This document shows positions 42,601-52,264 of a stretch of 64,000 nucleotides of DNA, one piece after another (the first letter of the stretch is position 1; every line of letters starts with the position of its first letter). The notes under the pieces are model-generated. The model saw nothing but the letters and a program-made list of their open reading frames with translations, was not told where the DNA came from and made no database searches. The position numbers were made by a program, and so were the translations under genes. Source of the stretch: Clostridium celatum DSM 1785 (GTDB lineage: Bacteria > Bacillota > Clostridia > Clostridiales > Clostridiaceae); NCBI RefSeq assembly GCF_000320405.1, contig NZ_KB291650.1, positions 62,001 to 126,000 on the forward strand, read 5' to 3'.

Positions 42601-43518
42601 TTGAAAAAATTTTCGTTTGTTGATAAAGAAGGAAAAGAAATAAAATGTTATAAATGGGATGCGAATAGTGAAGCTAAAGGGATAATACAAATATCCCATG
42701 GAATGACAGAATATGCATGTAGATATGATTATTTTGCCAATAAGCTTTCGGAACAGGGATTTATTGTATATGCACATGACCATAGAGGGCATGGAGAAAC
42801 AGCTAAAAGTGAAGAAGAAAGAGGATATATAGCTGATAATGAAGGATTTGATATACTTGTTGAAAATGTTAAAGAACTAACTGATATAATAAAGAAAGAA
42901 AATAATGGCTTGCCTTTAATATTATTTGGACACAGTATGGGTTCTTTTGTAAGTCAAAGATATATTGAATTATATGGAGATGAGTTAGATGGTGTTATTT
43001 TATCAGGAACAAATGGAAGGCCAGATTACATAACAAGACTAGGAATAGTAATTTCAAAGGTTGAAATGAAGATAAGAGGAAGAGAAGCAAAGAGTGAGCT
43101 TATGGATAAATTATCATTTGGAAGCTTTAATAATAAATTTAAACCAACTAGAACAAATTATGATTGGTTATGTTCTGTTGATGAAGAGGTTGATAAATAT
43201 ATTGATAGTGAATATTGTGGATTTATTTGTACAACCTCATATTATTATGATTTAATAAGAGGATTATGGAAAATAAATGAGAAAGAAAATTTAAATAAGA
43301 TTCCTAAGGACTTACCAGTTTATATTTTTGCTGGAGATAAAGATCCTGTAGGAGATTTTGGAAAAGGAATAATTAATTTATATGAGTGTTATAAAGCTTT
43401 AGGGATAAAAGATTTAAAATATAAGCTTTATAAAAATGGCAGACATGAAATGTTAAATGAAAATAATAAGGATGAAGTTATTGAGGATATATTAAATTGG
43501 ATAAATAATATTATATAA
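42601..43518 (+). CDS. Alpha/beta hydrolase (monoacylglycerol-lipase-like)
   Basis: 305 residues. Catalytic triad visible: nucleophile in FGHSMGS, Asp in AGDKDPVG and His in GRHEML. An HGMTEYACRYDYFA segment provides the oxyanion hole. Serine hydrolases of this type cut mono-acylglycerols or lysophospholipids. The TTG at 42601 has AGGAG nine bases before; ATG 42592 and upstream starts have no spaced site. It is monocistronic, divergent from murT. Confidence 0.85.
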   Translation: MKKFSFVDKEGKEIKCYKWDANSEAKGIIQISHGMTEYACRYDYFANKLSEQGFIVYAHDHRGHGETAKSEEERGYIADNEGFDILVENVKELTDIIKKENNGLPLILFGHSMGSFVSQRYIELYGDELDGVILSGTNGRPDYITRLGIVISKVEMKIRGREAKSELMDKLSFGSFNNKFKPTRTNYDWLCSVDEEVDKYIDSEYCGFICTTSYYYDLIRGLWKINEKENLNKIPKDLPVYIFAGDKDPVGDFGKGIINLYECYKALGIKDLKYKLYKNGRHEMLNENNKDEVIEDILNWINNII

Positions 43519-43602
43519 TATTTTATCATTTATAATTTACTGAACATTATTTAATGTTATGAAACATATATTTGTAGTAATAATAATGAGGGGTGTTTAG
43601 TA

Positions 43603-44154
43603 TTGAAAGAAAAGAAGAAGGTAAAGAAAAAAAATAAAAAACAAAAAGGTATATTAAGAAATATATTTTGCTATAATAATAAATTTGATATTATGGCATT
43701 GATGAAAAATATATTACTTCCATTAGCTGGAGCTATTATAATTACTTTATTTACTAAAAATTCAATGAATACATATGATACATTAAAGAAAAGTATAGTA
43801 ACTCCACCAGCAATAGTTTTTACAATAGTTTGGACTATATTATATACTTTGATGGGAATAGCTTCTTATAGAATTTATATGAATAATAAAGCTGGGAAAA
43901 AAGATTATGATGGATATTTTTATTATATTATTAAGTTATTAATTAATTTTCTTTGGTCTATAGTATTCTTTAATTTAAGACTATATGGAATTTCTTTTAT
44001 TTTAATAATATTACTACTTATATTAATAGTTATTACTATAGTAAAGTTCTTTAAGGTTGATAAAATAGCTGGTATATTAATGATTCCATATATATTATGG
44101 GTATCATTTGCATCATATTTAAGCTTATATATATGGATATTTAATGAAATGTAA
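43603..44154 (+). CDS. TspO/MBR family membrane protein
   Basis: 183 residues with five membrane helices. Signatures: PPAIVFTIVWTILYTLMG, NFLWSIVFF and PYILWVSFASYL match TspO. A basic extension (KEKKKVKKKNKKQKG) of about 30 residues precedes the first helix. TspO binds tetrapyrroles and other ligands; its role in anaerobes is unclear. The TTG start follows GAGGGGTG. Confidence 0.92.
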   Translation: MKEKKKVKKKNKKQKGILRNIFCYNNKFDIMALMKNILLPLAGAIIITLFTKNSMNTYDTLKKSIVTPPAIVFTIVWTILYTLMGIASYRIYMNNKAGKKDYDGYFYYIIKLLINFLWSIVFFNLRLYGISFILIILLLILIVITIVKFFKVDKIAGILMIPYILWVSFASYLSLYIWIFNEM

Positions 44155-44192
44155 TTTTAATTAAGGAATATATTTAAACAAATTTGGTAAAA

Positions 44193-44236
44193 GTTAAAAG
44201 GGGTAAATTAATTTTATTTGCCATTTTTAACTTTTT
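44193..44236 (+). terminator. Imperfect hairpin before topB
   Basis: GTTAAAAGGGGTAAAT pairs imperfectly with ATTTGCCATTTTTAAC, followed by a T-rich tail. It may end the tspO transcript. Confidence 0.45.
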
Positions 44237-44335
44237 AATTATTTTGTTATTTTAATAATCATTTGAATTATAAATTTAAATGATATAAAATATACACTTA
44301 GAAATGTATATTTTATATTTAAGGAGAAGAGTATT

Positions 44336-46510
44336 TTGAAGAAAGTAATTATAGCGGAAAAACCATCTGTCGCTAAAAATATAGCAGATGCATTTAAGAT
44401 AAAGACAAGAAGAGATGGTTTCTTTGAGGGGGAAGACTATTTAGTTACTTGGGCATTTGGACATTTGCTTCAATTATATGATGCAAAAGATTATGATGAA
44501 AATATGAAGGGATGGAGAATGGAGAAGTTCCCCTTTATACCAAATAATTTTAAGTATAAGATAAAATGTGATAGTAGCAACAGGGAAGTTGTAGATAAAG
44601 GTGCAGAAAAGCAAATTAATATAATTAAGGGATTAATAGATAGAGAAGATGTGGACGGAATAATATCTGCAACTGACTTTGATAGAGAAGGGCAAGTTAT
44701 ATCAGATGAATTATTTATACATTATGATATAAAAAAGCCTATATATAGACTTCTTCTTAATGAATGGACAGAAGATGAAGTTAAAAAAGGAATGGCTAAT
44801 TTAAAGCTTAATAGTGAAATGAAGCCTCTTCAAGATGCGGGAATAGGGAGACAGTTAGCAGACTGGACTATAGGTATTAACTTAACATCGGTGGCAACGC
44901 TACGATATGGTGCTAGTGAAAGAAAAACTATAAATATAGGACGTGTATTATTACCAACATTAAAAATAATTTATGATAGAGATAAGGAAATAGAAAATTT
45001 TAAGGAATCGTCATATTATAAGTTATTAATAAATTTAAAATCTAAGGATAATATAGAATTTGAAAGCCTTTATTATGAAAAGGGAACAGAAAAATTTGAA
45101 AAGAAAGAGTACCTAGATAGTATAAGTAAAATATTAAAGGAAAAACAAGCAGTAGTTGTAGATAAAGAAATTGAAAAGAAACGAGAATATCCGCAGCCGC
45201 TATTTAACTTGTCAAATCTACAAGGATATATTACAAGTAAATATAAAGGATGGACGTCAGATAAAGTTTTAAAGGTTGCACAAGGACTTTATGAAAAGAA
45301 GCTTATAACATATCCAAGAACAGCAAGTAGTGTTCTTGAGGAAAGTTTAGTAGACAAAGCCAAAAAAGTACTAGAAACACATAAAAAAGGATTACCATAC
45401 GAGGAAGAAATTAAGTTTGTTAAATCAAAAAGGGTTTTTGATACATCAAAGGTTGAAAGCCATAGTGCAATAACACCAACATATGTTATTCCAAAGGGAT
45501 TAAGTACTGAAGAACAGTATGTTTATAATGCTATTAAAAATAGATTTATAATGCAGTTTATGCCTGTAGCTGAATTTGAAGAAACTAAAATTACATTTAA
45601 AGTAAATGAAGAAGCTTGTATAGGTGAATTTATTTCTAAGGGGAAAGTTGAAATTATTAAAGGGTGGAGAATAGTAGAAAAAATTGAAACTAAGGATACA
45701 ATTTTACCTTTAGTAGAAAAAGGTGAAAATTTAGATATAGTAGATAGTAAAGTTAATAAAGTTACTAAAAAGCCACCTAAATATCATACAGAAAAAACGC
45801 TTTTAAGAGTTATGGAAACTTGTGGTAAAGGTTTTAAAGAAGAAAATTCTGATGATGAAACAAACTCAGAAGAAATGATGCAAGCTATTTTAAGTGGATT
45901 TAGTATAGGAACACCAGCAACTAGAGCTGAAACTATAAAGAAGTTAAAAGATATAGGATATATTAAGACTAAGGGAAAGAGTTTAACTACAACAGAACTT
46001 GGAAGAACAATAGTTGAGATATTTCCAGCAAAAGAGCTTCTAGATTTAGAATATACAGGGAGACTTGAAAAAACCTTAGCTGATATAGAAAAAGGAAAAT
46101 TTAAAAAAGAAGATTTCCTAAATTTAATATTTGAATTTACTAAGAACTCCGTTGAAAAAATAAAAAACGACAGCTCAATGTTACATAAATTTAAGGTTGA
46201 AATACCAAATGGAGCTGAAGAAGTAGGAAAATGTCCTGTGTGTGGAAATTCAATTATTGAAGGTGAAAAGGGATTTGGTTGTGTAAATTGGAAAAATGGT
46301 TGCAAATATACTATTTGGAAAAATGATAAGTTTATCGAATCTATGGGGAAAAAAGTTACTAAGGAAATGGTTGAATTACTTTTGAAAAATGGAAAAGTAG
46401 GTTTTAGAAATCTTAGAAGTAAAAAGGGAACGTTATTTTCAGCTTATTTAAGATATGAAAAGGATGAGAATACGGGATATTATAATTGGAAAATGGAATT
46501 TATTAATTAA
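44336..46510 (+). CDS. topB: DNA topoisomerase III
   Basis: 724 residues. TOPRIM segment at the start (IIAEKPSVAKNIADAF), the acidic ATDFDREGQ (metal site), the active-site Tyr326 in LITYPRTAS, and a C-terminal zinc ribbon (CPVC ... GC near residues 635-660). Type IA enzyme that relaxes negative supercoils and decatenates. The TTG start has AAGGAGAAG upstream. It is monocistronic with its own terminator. Confidence 0.95.
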   Translation: MKKVIIAEKPSVAKNIADAFKIKTRRDGFFEGEDYLVTWAFGHLLQLYDAKDYDENMKGWRMEKFPFIPNNFKYKIKCDSSNREVVDKGAEKQINIIKGLIDREDVDGIISATDFDREGQVISDELFIHYDIKKPIYRLLLNEWTEDEVKKGMANLKLNSEMKPLQDAGIGRQLADWTIGINLTSVATLRYGASERKTINIGRVLLPTLKIIYDRDKEIENFKESSYYKLLINLKSKDNIEFESLYYEKGTEKFEKKEYLDSISKILKEKQAVVVDKEIEKKREYPQPLFNLSNLQGYITSKYKGWTSDKVLKVAQGLYEKKLITYPRTASSVLEESLVDKAKKVLETHKKGLPYEEEIKFVKSKRVFDTSKVESHSAITPTYVIPKGLSTEEQYVYNAIKNRFIMQFMPVAEFEETKITFKVNEEACIGEFISKGKVEIIKGWRIVEKIETKDTILPLVEKGENLDIVDSKVNKVTKKPPKYHTEKTLLRVMETCGKGFKEENSDDETNSEEMMQAILSGFSIGTPATRAETIKKLKDIGYIKTKGKSLTTTELGRTIVEIFPAKELLDLEYTGRLEKTLADIEKGKFKKEDFLNLIFEFTKNSVEKIKNDSSMLHKFKVEIPNGAEEVGKCPVCGNSIIEGEKGFGCVNWKNGCKYTIWKNDKFIESMGKKVTKEMVELLLKNGKVGFRNLRSKKGTLFSAYLRYEKDENTGYYNWKMEFIN

Positions 46511-46558
46511 GAAAGCTATCTATATAGACTAATTTAAGTTTATATAGATAGCTTTTTA
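46511..46558. terminator. Bidirectional terminator between topB and lrgB
   Basis: The stem AAAGCTATCTATATA with its complement ends in T5; it lies between converging genes. Confidence 0.85.
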
Positions 46559-46561
46559 ATT

Positions 46562-47263
46562 TTAAATAAATTTAGTTAATAAGGTATAGAATAGTGGTGC
46601 TAAAAAGACAGTTATAATTCCTGCAATTCCAATAGATAAAGAACTCATAGCACCTTCAGTTTCACCGATTTCTAACGCTTTAGTTGTACCAACAGCATGT
46701 GAAGCGGTACCTAATGATACACCTATAGCAATTGGATTTTTTATTCTTAAAAGCTTTAATGTTATAGGTCCTAATACAGAACCAGCGATTCCTGAAACAA
46801 CAATAGCCAGTACAGTAATAGAAGAAATTCCACCAAGGCTATTTGTTATTTCGATTCCAATTGGAGTAGTAACACTTTTAGACAATAAGGAAACTATTAA
46901 AGTGTTATCTAAATTTAAAAATAATGCAATGGAGATTACAGATAGTATACTAACTAAACTACCTATTAAAATACCACTCATTATAGGAATAAAATTTTCT
47001 TTAAGTAAATTAAATTGTTTGTATAAAGGTACAGCTAATATAACTGTTGCAGGCCCAAGAAATATATTTATAAATTGACCGCCTTTATTATATGTATCAA
47101 AATCAATATTAAATATTTTTAGAAAACAAATTATTAATAGAGAAGCAATTAAAAGTGGATTAAAAAGAGGAAATTTTGTTTTTTTGTATATTAATAATCC
47201 AATTTCAAAGGCAATTAGAGAAATAAAGATTCCAAAAAACATATTGTCAGTAAAAATACTCAT
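46562..47263 (-). CDS. lrgB: LrgB/CidB-family membrane protein
   Basis: 233 residues with about seven hydrophobic helices. The core SKSVTTPIGIEI and GTASHAVGTTKALE blocks are LrgB signatures. LrgB with LrgA modulates murein hydrolase activity and export of small organic acids. The ATG at 47263 follows AAGGAG at good spacing; an in-frame upstream extension to 47314 has no site. It starts four bases after the lrgA stop. Confidence 0.9.
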   Translation of the reverse strand: MSIFTDNMFFGIFISLIAFEIGLLIYKKTKFPLFNPLLIASLLIICFLKIFNIDFDTYNKGGQFINIFLGPATVILAVPLYKQFNLLKENFIPIMSGILIGSLVSILSVISIALFLNLDNTLIVSLLSKSVTTPIGIEITNSLGGISSITVLAIVVSGIAGSVLGPITLKLLRIKNPIAIGVSLGTASHAVGTTKALEIGETEGAMSSLSIGIAGIITVFLAPLFYTLLTKFI

Positions 47264-47267
47264 TATA

Positions 47268-47666
47268 TTAGGCTCCTTTCTTAGTACTATTTTTAGGTTT
47301 TTTATTATGTACATTATTACTAGATTTTTTATTGCAGATAAATTGAACAGTTAAACTAGTAACGACAATTACTATAACTGTAGTTAGTACACATAAAAGT
47401 AGTATTTTTAATAGACTACCTTTTAATGCTTCAAATGAAACCATAAGTCCAACTGTTGCTGGTATAAAGAAGAAAGCTAAGTGATCTAAAAAAAAGTTAG
47501 ATAAGTTTTCAACTTTTTCTAATTTAACTATATTGCTTATTAAAAGTAAAAATAATAATATCATTCCTACTATATTACCGGGAATAGGTAGATTAAATAA
47601 TTTTGAAATTATTTCTCCAGCAAAATAAATAGATAAAATTAATATAGACTCTCTAAAAAATTTCAC
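47268..47666 (-). CDS. lrgA: LrgA/CidA-family holin-like protein
   Basis: 132 residues, four membrane helices. The LPIPGNIVGMILLFLLL helix and the FFLDHLAFFFIPATVGLM block are typical of LrgA/CidA. A basic, Asn-rich tail follows. The GTG at 47666 was chosen because GGAGGT lies seven bases upstream. No LytS-LytR pair sits beside this operon. Confidence 0.9.
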   Translation of the reverse strand: MKFFRESILILSIYFAGEIISKLFNLPIPGNIVGMILLFLLLISNIVKLEKVENLSNFFLDHLAFFFIPATVGLMVSFEALKGSLLKILLLCVLTTVIVIVVTSLTVQFICNKKSSNNVHNKKPKNSTKKGA

Positions 47667-47847
47667 AGCAAATACCTCCATAAATTGATATAAAAATATT
47701 TTAACATTAAATAATAATTAAGTAAATCTACTAAATAAGATACTTAGACAATTATTAATATAAAATGCTCCATTAATTAACAAAATACAATTGTAAGTCA
47801 TATTATAAAGCATAGTAATTTATAGAAGTTTTGCTGAAGGGTGGTTT

Positions 47848-48891
47848 ATGAGTAAAGTTTTTAAAAAGTTTTTAGCTATTGTAGGTGTAGTTGCATTTAT
47901 TGGAGTAGCTTTTATGGGGTGTGGAAAAACTGATAAAAATACTAATACTTCAAATGAAGAAAAAAAGGCTGAATTACAAACAGTACGGTTAAATGAAGTT
48001 GTAAGATCAGTTTTTTATGCACCTATGTATGTAGCTATAAATGAAGGTTTTTTTGAAGAGGAAGGGCTAGAAATAGATTTATCAACTGGACAAGGTGCAG
48101 ATAAAACAATGCAACAATTGTTAAGTGGAAATGTTGATATAGGATTTTCAGGTCCAGAACAAGTTGTTTATATTTATAATCAAGGTAGGGAGGACTATCC
48201 AGTTGTATTTGGACAACTTACTCAAAGAGATGGTTCATTCTTAGTAGGTAGAAGTGAAGAGGAAGATTTTGATTGGAAGTCATTAGAAGGTAAAGAACTT
48301 ATAGGTGGAAGACCAGGTGGAATTCCAGAGATGGCATTAGAATATGTTTTGAAACAAAATGGATTAGACCCTAAAAAAGATGTAAGTATGGTTACAAATA
48401 TAGATTTTACAGCCACAGCAGGTGCTTTTAAGTCAGGAACAGGAGAATATGTAGCATTATTTGAACCTACAGCAACTATGCTTGAAAAAGATGGTGGTGG
48501 AAAAATAGTAGCATCTATTGGAGAATCAGCGGGAAATATCGCATATACCTGTTTTTATACAACAAAGTCATATATGGATGAAAATCCAGAAGTAATACAA
48601 AAGTTTACAAATGCTATTTATAAAGGTCAACAATGGGTAAAAGAACATACAGATGAAGAAGTTGCAGATTCAATTATTTCATTTTTCCCAGGTACTGATA
48701 AGGATGTTATAGTACAAGTTATAAAAAACTATAAAGATATTGAGGCTTATGCTGAAAACCCTGTTGTTTCTGAAGATGGTTTAAATAGACTTATGGACAT
48801 TATACAAGGTTATGACGACAGTTTAATAAAAGAGAGACCGGATTTTAACATTATTGTAAATAACACTTTTGCAAATGAAGCAATAAAGTAA
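47848..48891 (+). CDS. ABC transporter substrate-binding lipoprotein (NMT1/SsuA-like)
   Basis: 347 residues. A lipoprotein signal ending FMGC (Cys26) is followed by an NMT1/THI5-like periplasmic-binding fold; YAPMYVAINEGFFEEEGLEID is the family signature. Relatives bind thiamine precursors, sulfonates, nitrate or aromatic acids; no riboswitch is seen upstream, so the substrate is not predictable. The ATP-binding and permease genes follow after a gap with a hairpin. Confidence 0.9.
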   Translation: MSKVFKKFLAIVGVVAFIGVAFMGCGKTDKNTNTSNEEKKAELQTVRLNEVVRSVFYAPMYVAINEGFFEEEGLEIDLSTGQGADKTMQQLLSGNVDIGFSGPEQVVYIYNQGREDYPVVFGQLTQRDGSFLVGRSEEEDFDWKSLEGKELIGGRPGGIPEMALEYVLKQNGLDPKKDVSMVTNIDFTATAGAFKSGTGEYVALFEPTATMLEKDGGGKIVASIGESAGNIAYTCFYTTKSYMDENPEVIQKFTNAIYKGQQWVKEHTDEEVADSIISFFPGTDKDVIVQVIKNYKDIEAYAENPVVSEDGLNRLMDIIQGYDDSLIKERPDFNIIVNNTFANEAIK

Positions 48892-48895
48892 ATTT

Positions 48896-48942
48896 TAAAG
48901 GGGTTGTAGCAAAATAGCTTGCACAACCTCTATTTTACTAAA
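48896..48942 (+). terminator. Hairpin between the binding-protein and ATPase genes
   Basis: AGGGGTTGT pairs with ACAACCTC, with an inner GC stem and a TATTTTACT tail. Partial termination here would give an excess of binding protein over the transporter. Confidence 0.55.
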
Positions 48943-49088
48943 TGTTAAGATAAGTGAAATTGTAGATTTAACTCAAAATGAGTATAGACAATTTGGAAAA
49001 TTGAATTTGACCCTACCAACTAAAGTAGTGGTGAGATTTTTAAATAATTAGTATTAACTTTTAATTAAGGTAAAGGGGTGGTGGTAAA

Positions 49089-49859
49089 GTGAGTCTATTA
49101 GAAATAAAAGATATAAATATGAATTATCATACTATTGAAGGAGTAACAGAGGCTTTAAGAAATATAAATTTTTCAGTTGATGAAGGTGAATTTATAAGTA
49201 TTATAGGACCATCCGGATGTGGAAAATCAACATTATTAAATATAATTAGTGGAATTTTAACTCCATCATCAGGTGAAGTGAAATATAATGATCCTCAAAT
49301 AAAAACTAATCTAGATAAAATGGGATATATGTTTCAAAAAGATTATTTATTTCCATGGCTTACAGTAAGAGAAAATGTGTTACTTGGACTAAAAATAAAG
49401 AATATATATACAAAAGAAAATATAGAATTTGCGGATAAAATGTTGGAGTGCTATGGATTATTAAAATTTAAATCACATAAGCCAACTCAACTTTCAGGAG
49501 GAATGAGACAAAGAGTAGCACTTATTAGAACCCTTGTTTTAAAACCAGAGGTATTACTTTTAGATGAGCCATTTTCAGCTTTAGATTATCAAAGTAGATT
49601 AAATGTTACAGATGATGTTTATGAAATTATAAAGAAAGAGAGAAAGACAGCAATAATGGTAACACATGATTTAGGAGAAGCTATTGTAATGTCGAAAAGG
49701 GTTATAATACTAACTAGTAGACCAGCGACTATAAAAGATGATGTTTTAATTGAGTTTAAAAATAAAGATGCAACTCCTTTTGATAAGAGAAAAGAGCCTG
49801 AATTTAATGTTTATTTTAGAAGGTTATGGGGGGAACTTGATGATGGAAAAAAACAATGA
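49089..49859 (+). CDS. ABC transporter ATP-binding protein (SsuB/TauB-like)
   Basis: 256 residues. Walker A GPSGCGKST, Q-loop MFQKDYLFPWLT, signature LSGGMRQRVALIR, Walker B LLLDEPFSALD and H-loop TVMVTHDLGEA-type. SsuB/TauB/ThiZ class. The GTG start follows GGGGTGG. The permease starts inside its end, with 20 bases of overlap. Confidence 0.93.
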   Translation: MSLLEIKDINMNYHTIEGVTEALRNINFSVDEGEFISIIGPSGCGKSTLLNIISGILTPSSGEVKYNDPQIKTNLDKMGYMFQKDYLFPWLTVRENVLLGLKIKNIYTKENIEFADKMLECYGLLKFKSHKPTQLSGGMRQRVALIRTLVLKPEVLLLDEPFSALDYQSRLNVTDDVYEIIKKERKTAIMVTHDLGEAIVMSKRVIILTSRPATIKDDVLIEFKNKDATPFDKRKEPEFNVYFRRLWGELDDGKKQ

Positions 49860-50637
49860 ACATGAACTTTATTTAAAAGGAGTAAAAAAAGAAAAAATAA
49901 AAATTACTTTAACAAGAATATTTATTTTAATTGCTTTAATTGCACTATGGGAAATTGCAGCGAGAGTTGGTTGGATAGATCCATTTTTAACATCAAGCCC
50001 TAGTAGAATAGTTAAATCTTTAATGAATTTTATAAATGAAGGAACATTAGGAAGACATATTTTGGTTACTTGCTATGAAACTATATTAGGTTTTACATTA
50101 GGAACTGTAATTGGTGTAATAATTGCAATATTATTATGGGCATCAAAAACAGCATCTAAAGTATTAGAACCGTATTTGGTAGTATTAAATGCTCTTCCAA
50201 AAGTAGCGCTAGCTCCTATTATAATTTTTTGGGTTGGAAATGGAACGCCAGCTATAATTGTTATAGCATTATTAATATCTTTAGTAACAACTATAATAAG
50301 TGTATTATCTGGATTTAATGAAGTTGACAAAGGAAAGTTATTATTAATGCGGACATTTCAAGCGAATAAACTTCAAACATTGAGATATCTAGTATTTCCA
50401 GCATCAATACCAGTTATAATATCAGCATTAAAGATAAATGTTGGTTTATCATGGGTTGGTGTTATTATGGGAGAATTTCTAGTTGCAAGAGAAGGATTAG
50501 GATTCTTAATAATATATGGTGGACAAATTGCTCAATTAGATATGGTTATGATGAGTATAGTTATTTTATCAGTAATTGCATTTTTAATGTATGAAGCAGT
50601 AGCCATACTTGAAAATAAATTTATAAAAAAAGATTAG
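49840..50637 (+). CDS. ABC transporter permease (SsuC/ThiX-like)
   Basis: 265 residues, six membrane helices in BPD_transp_1 order. ALPKVALAPIIIFWVGNG is the SsuC motif and the EAA loop reads FNEVDKGKLLLMRTFQANKLQTLR. The ATG at 49840 (next to ATG 49843) has GGGGGG six bases upstream; the open frame upstream lies inside the ATPase gene. It completes the three-gene transporter. Confidence 0.92.
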   Translation: MMEKNNEHELYLKGVKKEKIKITLTRIFILIALIALWEIAARVGWIDPFLTSSPSRIVKSLMNFINEGTLGRHILVTCYETILGFTLGTVIGVIIAILLWASKTASKVLEPYLVVLNALPKVALAPIIIFWVGNGTPAIIVIALLISLVTTIISVLSGFNEVDKGKLLLMRTFQANKLQTLRYLVFPASIPVIISALKINVGLSWVGVIMGEFLVAREGLGFLIIYGGQIAQLDMVMMSIVILSVIAFLMYEAVAILENKFIKKD

Positions 50638-51042
50638 CTTATAAATTAAGATTTTGATAAAGTAAAGGAGAGTTATTAAAAATATATATTGATATACTTA
50701 ATAAATTTAAGTTAATTAATATATAACTTTTAATAAGGCTCCATATTCTTTTACTTTACAATTTTAGTGTTACGTTTAATATGAGTAGATATTTACAAAT
50801 AAATAATTTAAATGAATATTTATATAATAGCATTTCTTGTTTGTTATTATATGTGATTATATGATTATTTTAAATTATATAATATAAAAGTTAAAACGGA
50901 AGAGTAAATTTAAGAACAAGTCATAGAGAAAATAGTAAGATTTAACGTGGAATTTCCAAGATAAGAGTATATTTGAAAAAAAGTGAATTATCTGATAAAA
51001 TAAAGAATATTGTAGAAATGAGAAAATAAGTATGGAGGAGTT
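50638..51042. other. Gene-free gap of about 400 bases
   Basis: The region is AT-rich and without an ORF that has a ribosome site. I see no RNA gene or clear terminator, only a GGAGGAG site at its end serving the TPR gene. Confidence 0.4.
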
Positions 51043-52260
51043 ATGGATAATAAAAATAAAATTACTAGTGAATTTGGTAATGAAGAAAGTGTTTTAAAAA
51101 AGAAAGATAATAAAAAAGACTATATTCAAGCTATAGTAATAATAGGATTATCACTATTTTTTGTTTTTGCTGTTATGGTGAGCATACAGAGTGTTATGGG
51201 AAAAGAAACATTTAGTATCACCACAAATACAGCGGAGCAATATTATTATGCTGGTAAATATGATAATGCAATAGCAGAGTATATTAAGATGCAGGAAAAA
51301 GAAGATTGGCCAATTTATAAAGTAAAAGCTGCAGAGATATATTCATTAAATGGAAAGTTTAATGAATCTAACAATTTATTAAAAGAAGCCATGATATTAA
51401 AAGATAAATTAGTAGCAGAAGATGAGGAAAAGTATTTAGAGAAAGATAAGGAATTAGTAAATGAAGTTATATTTACATTCTTTATGAATGGTGAAAATGA
51501 TCAGGCTTTAAGTTTAGGTGAATATTATTTAGAGGTATACAATGATTATAAACCACTATTAAAAACTATGTTTACTGTATATATGGCAAATAATAAAAAT
51601 ACATATGCAAAAGAAATAGTAGAAGCATATCCGGTAGATAGAGATTCAGCATATGATTTATCCATATTAGCAGAAATGCAATTTATTTTAGGAAATGTTA
51701 ATGAGGGAATAAACACTTTAAAAGAAGCCTATTATAATGATGCAAATGAAATTAAAGTATCTGATGTAATAGAGCAAGCGGTTATTTTTGATAAGAATGA
51801 TTTATTATCAGAATTAGAATTTTTAAATGAAAAAAATCCAGAAGAAGCATTAAATATGTTTATTGCTAAAATATATTCAATGGATGAAGAAACAAAAGAA
51901 ATCGCTAATGAAATATTAAATGATTCATTAAACAAAGTAAACAACATAAATTGTGATTTGATAAAAATATCAATAGATATAAGTGAGAATAATAAAAGTA
52001 AGTTAAAGAAGTTAGTTAAAGAATTAAGTGAAACAGAAGATGATTCATATATAGCTTCATATTTAACAGCGATAGATTACTATAATGATGGTGATTATAA
52101 TAAGGCTTTTGAAAAAGCTAACGAAAGTATAGTTGAAAATAGAAACTATCCAAATAGTTATGGAATATTAATTCCTAACATAATGAATGCATTGGGGACT
52201 TTAGATAATGTAGATGCATATATTAGAACAGCTTTAGAGAAAGAACCTTTTAATTATTAA
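51043..52260 (+). CDS. TPR protein, N-terminal part, cut by a frameshift
   Basis: 405 residues. A cytoplasmic N-terminal stretch of about 30 residues, one membrane helix (about 31-52, AIVIIGLSLFFVFAVMV), then outside-facing helical repeats of TPR type (AEQYYYAGKYDNAIAEY and similar). It stops at TAA 52258, right after an unfinished helix pair. The next frame (+1) reads on into more TPR repeats without its own ribosome site, so the original protein was probably about 580 residues. Membrane-anchored TPR proteins often act as scaffolds for envelope complexes. Confidence 0.75.
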   Translation: MDNKNKITSEFGNEESVLKKKDNKKDYIQAIVIIGLSLFFVFAVMVSIQSVMGKETFSITTNTAEQYYYAGKYDNAIAEYIKMQEKEDWPIYKVKAAEIYSLNGKFNESNNLLKEAMILKDKLVAEDEEKYLEKDKELVNEVIFTFFMNGENDQALSLGEYYLEVYNDYKPLLKTMFTVYMANNKNTYAKEIVEAYPVDRDSAYDLSILAEMQFILGNVNEGINTLKEAYYNDANEIKVSDVIEQAVIFDKNDLLSELEFLNEKNPEEALNMFIAKIYSMDEETKEIANEILNDSLNKVNNINCDLIKISIDISENNKSKLKKLVKELSETEDDSYIASYLTAIDYYNDGDYNKAFEKANESIVENRNYPNSYGILIPNIMNALGTLDNVDAYIRTALEKEPFNY

Positions 52261-52264
52261 TATC

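Noticed and set aside
49750-49839. Upstream extension of the permease ORF inside the ATPase gene
   Set aside because: The extension overlaps the ATPase in another frame and has no ribosome site; GGGGGG precedes the ATG at 49840.
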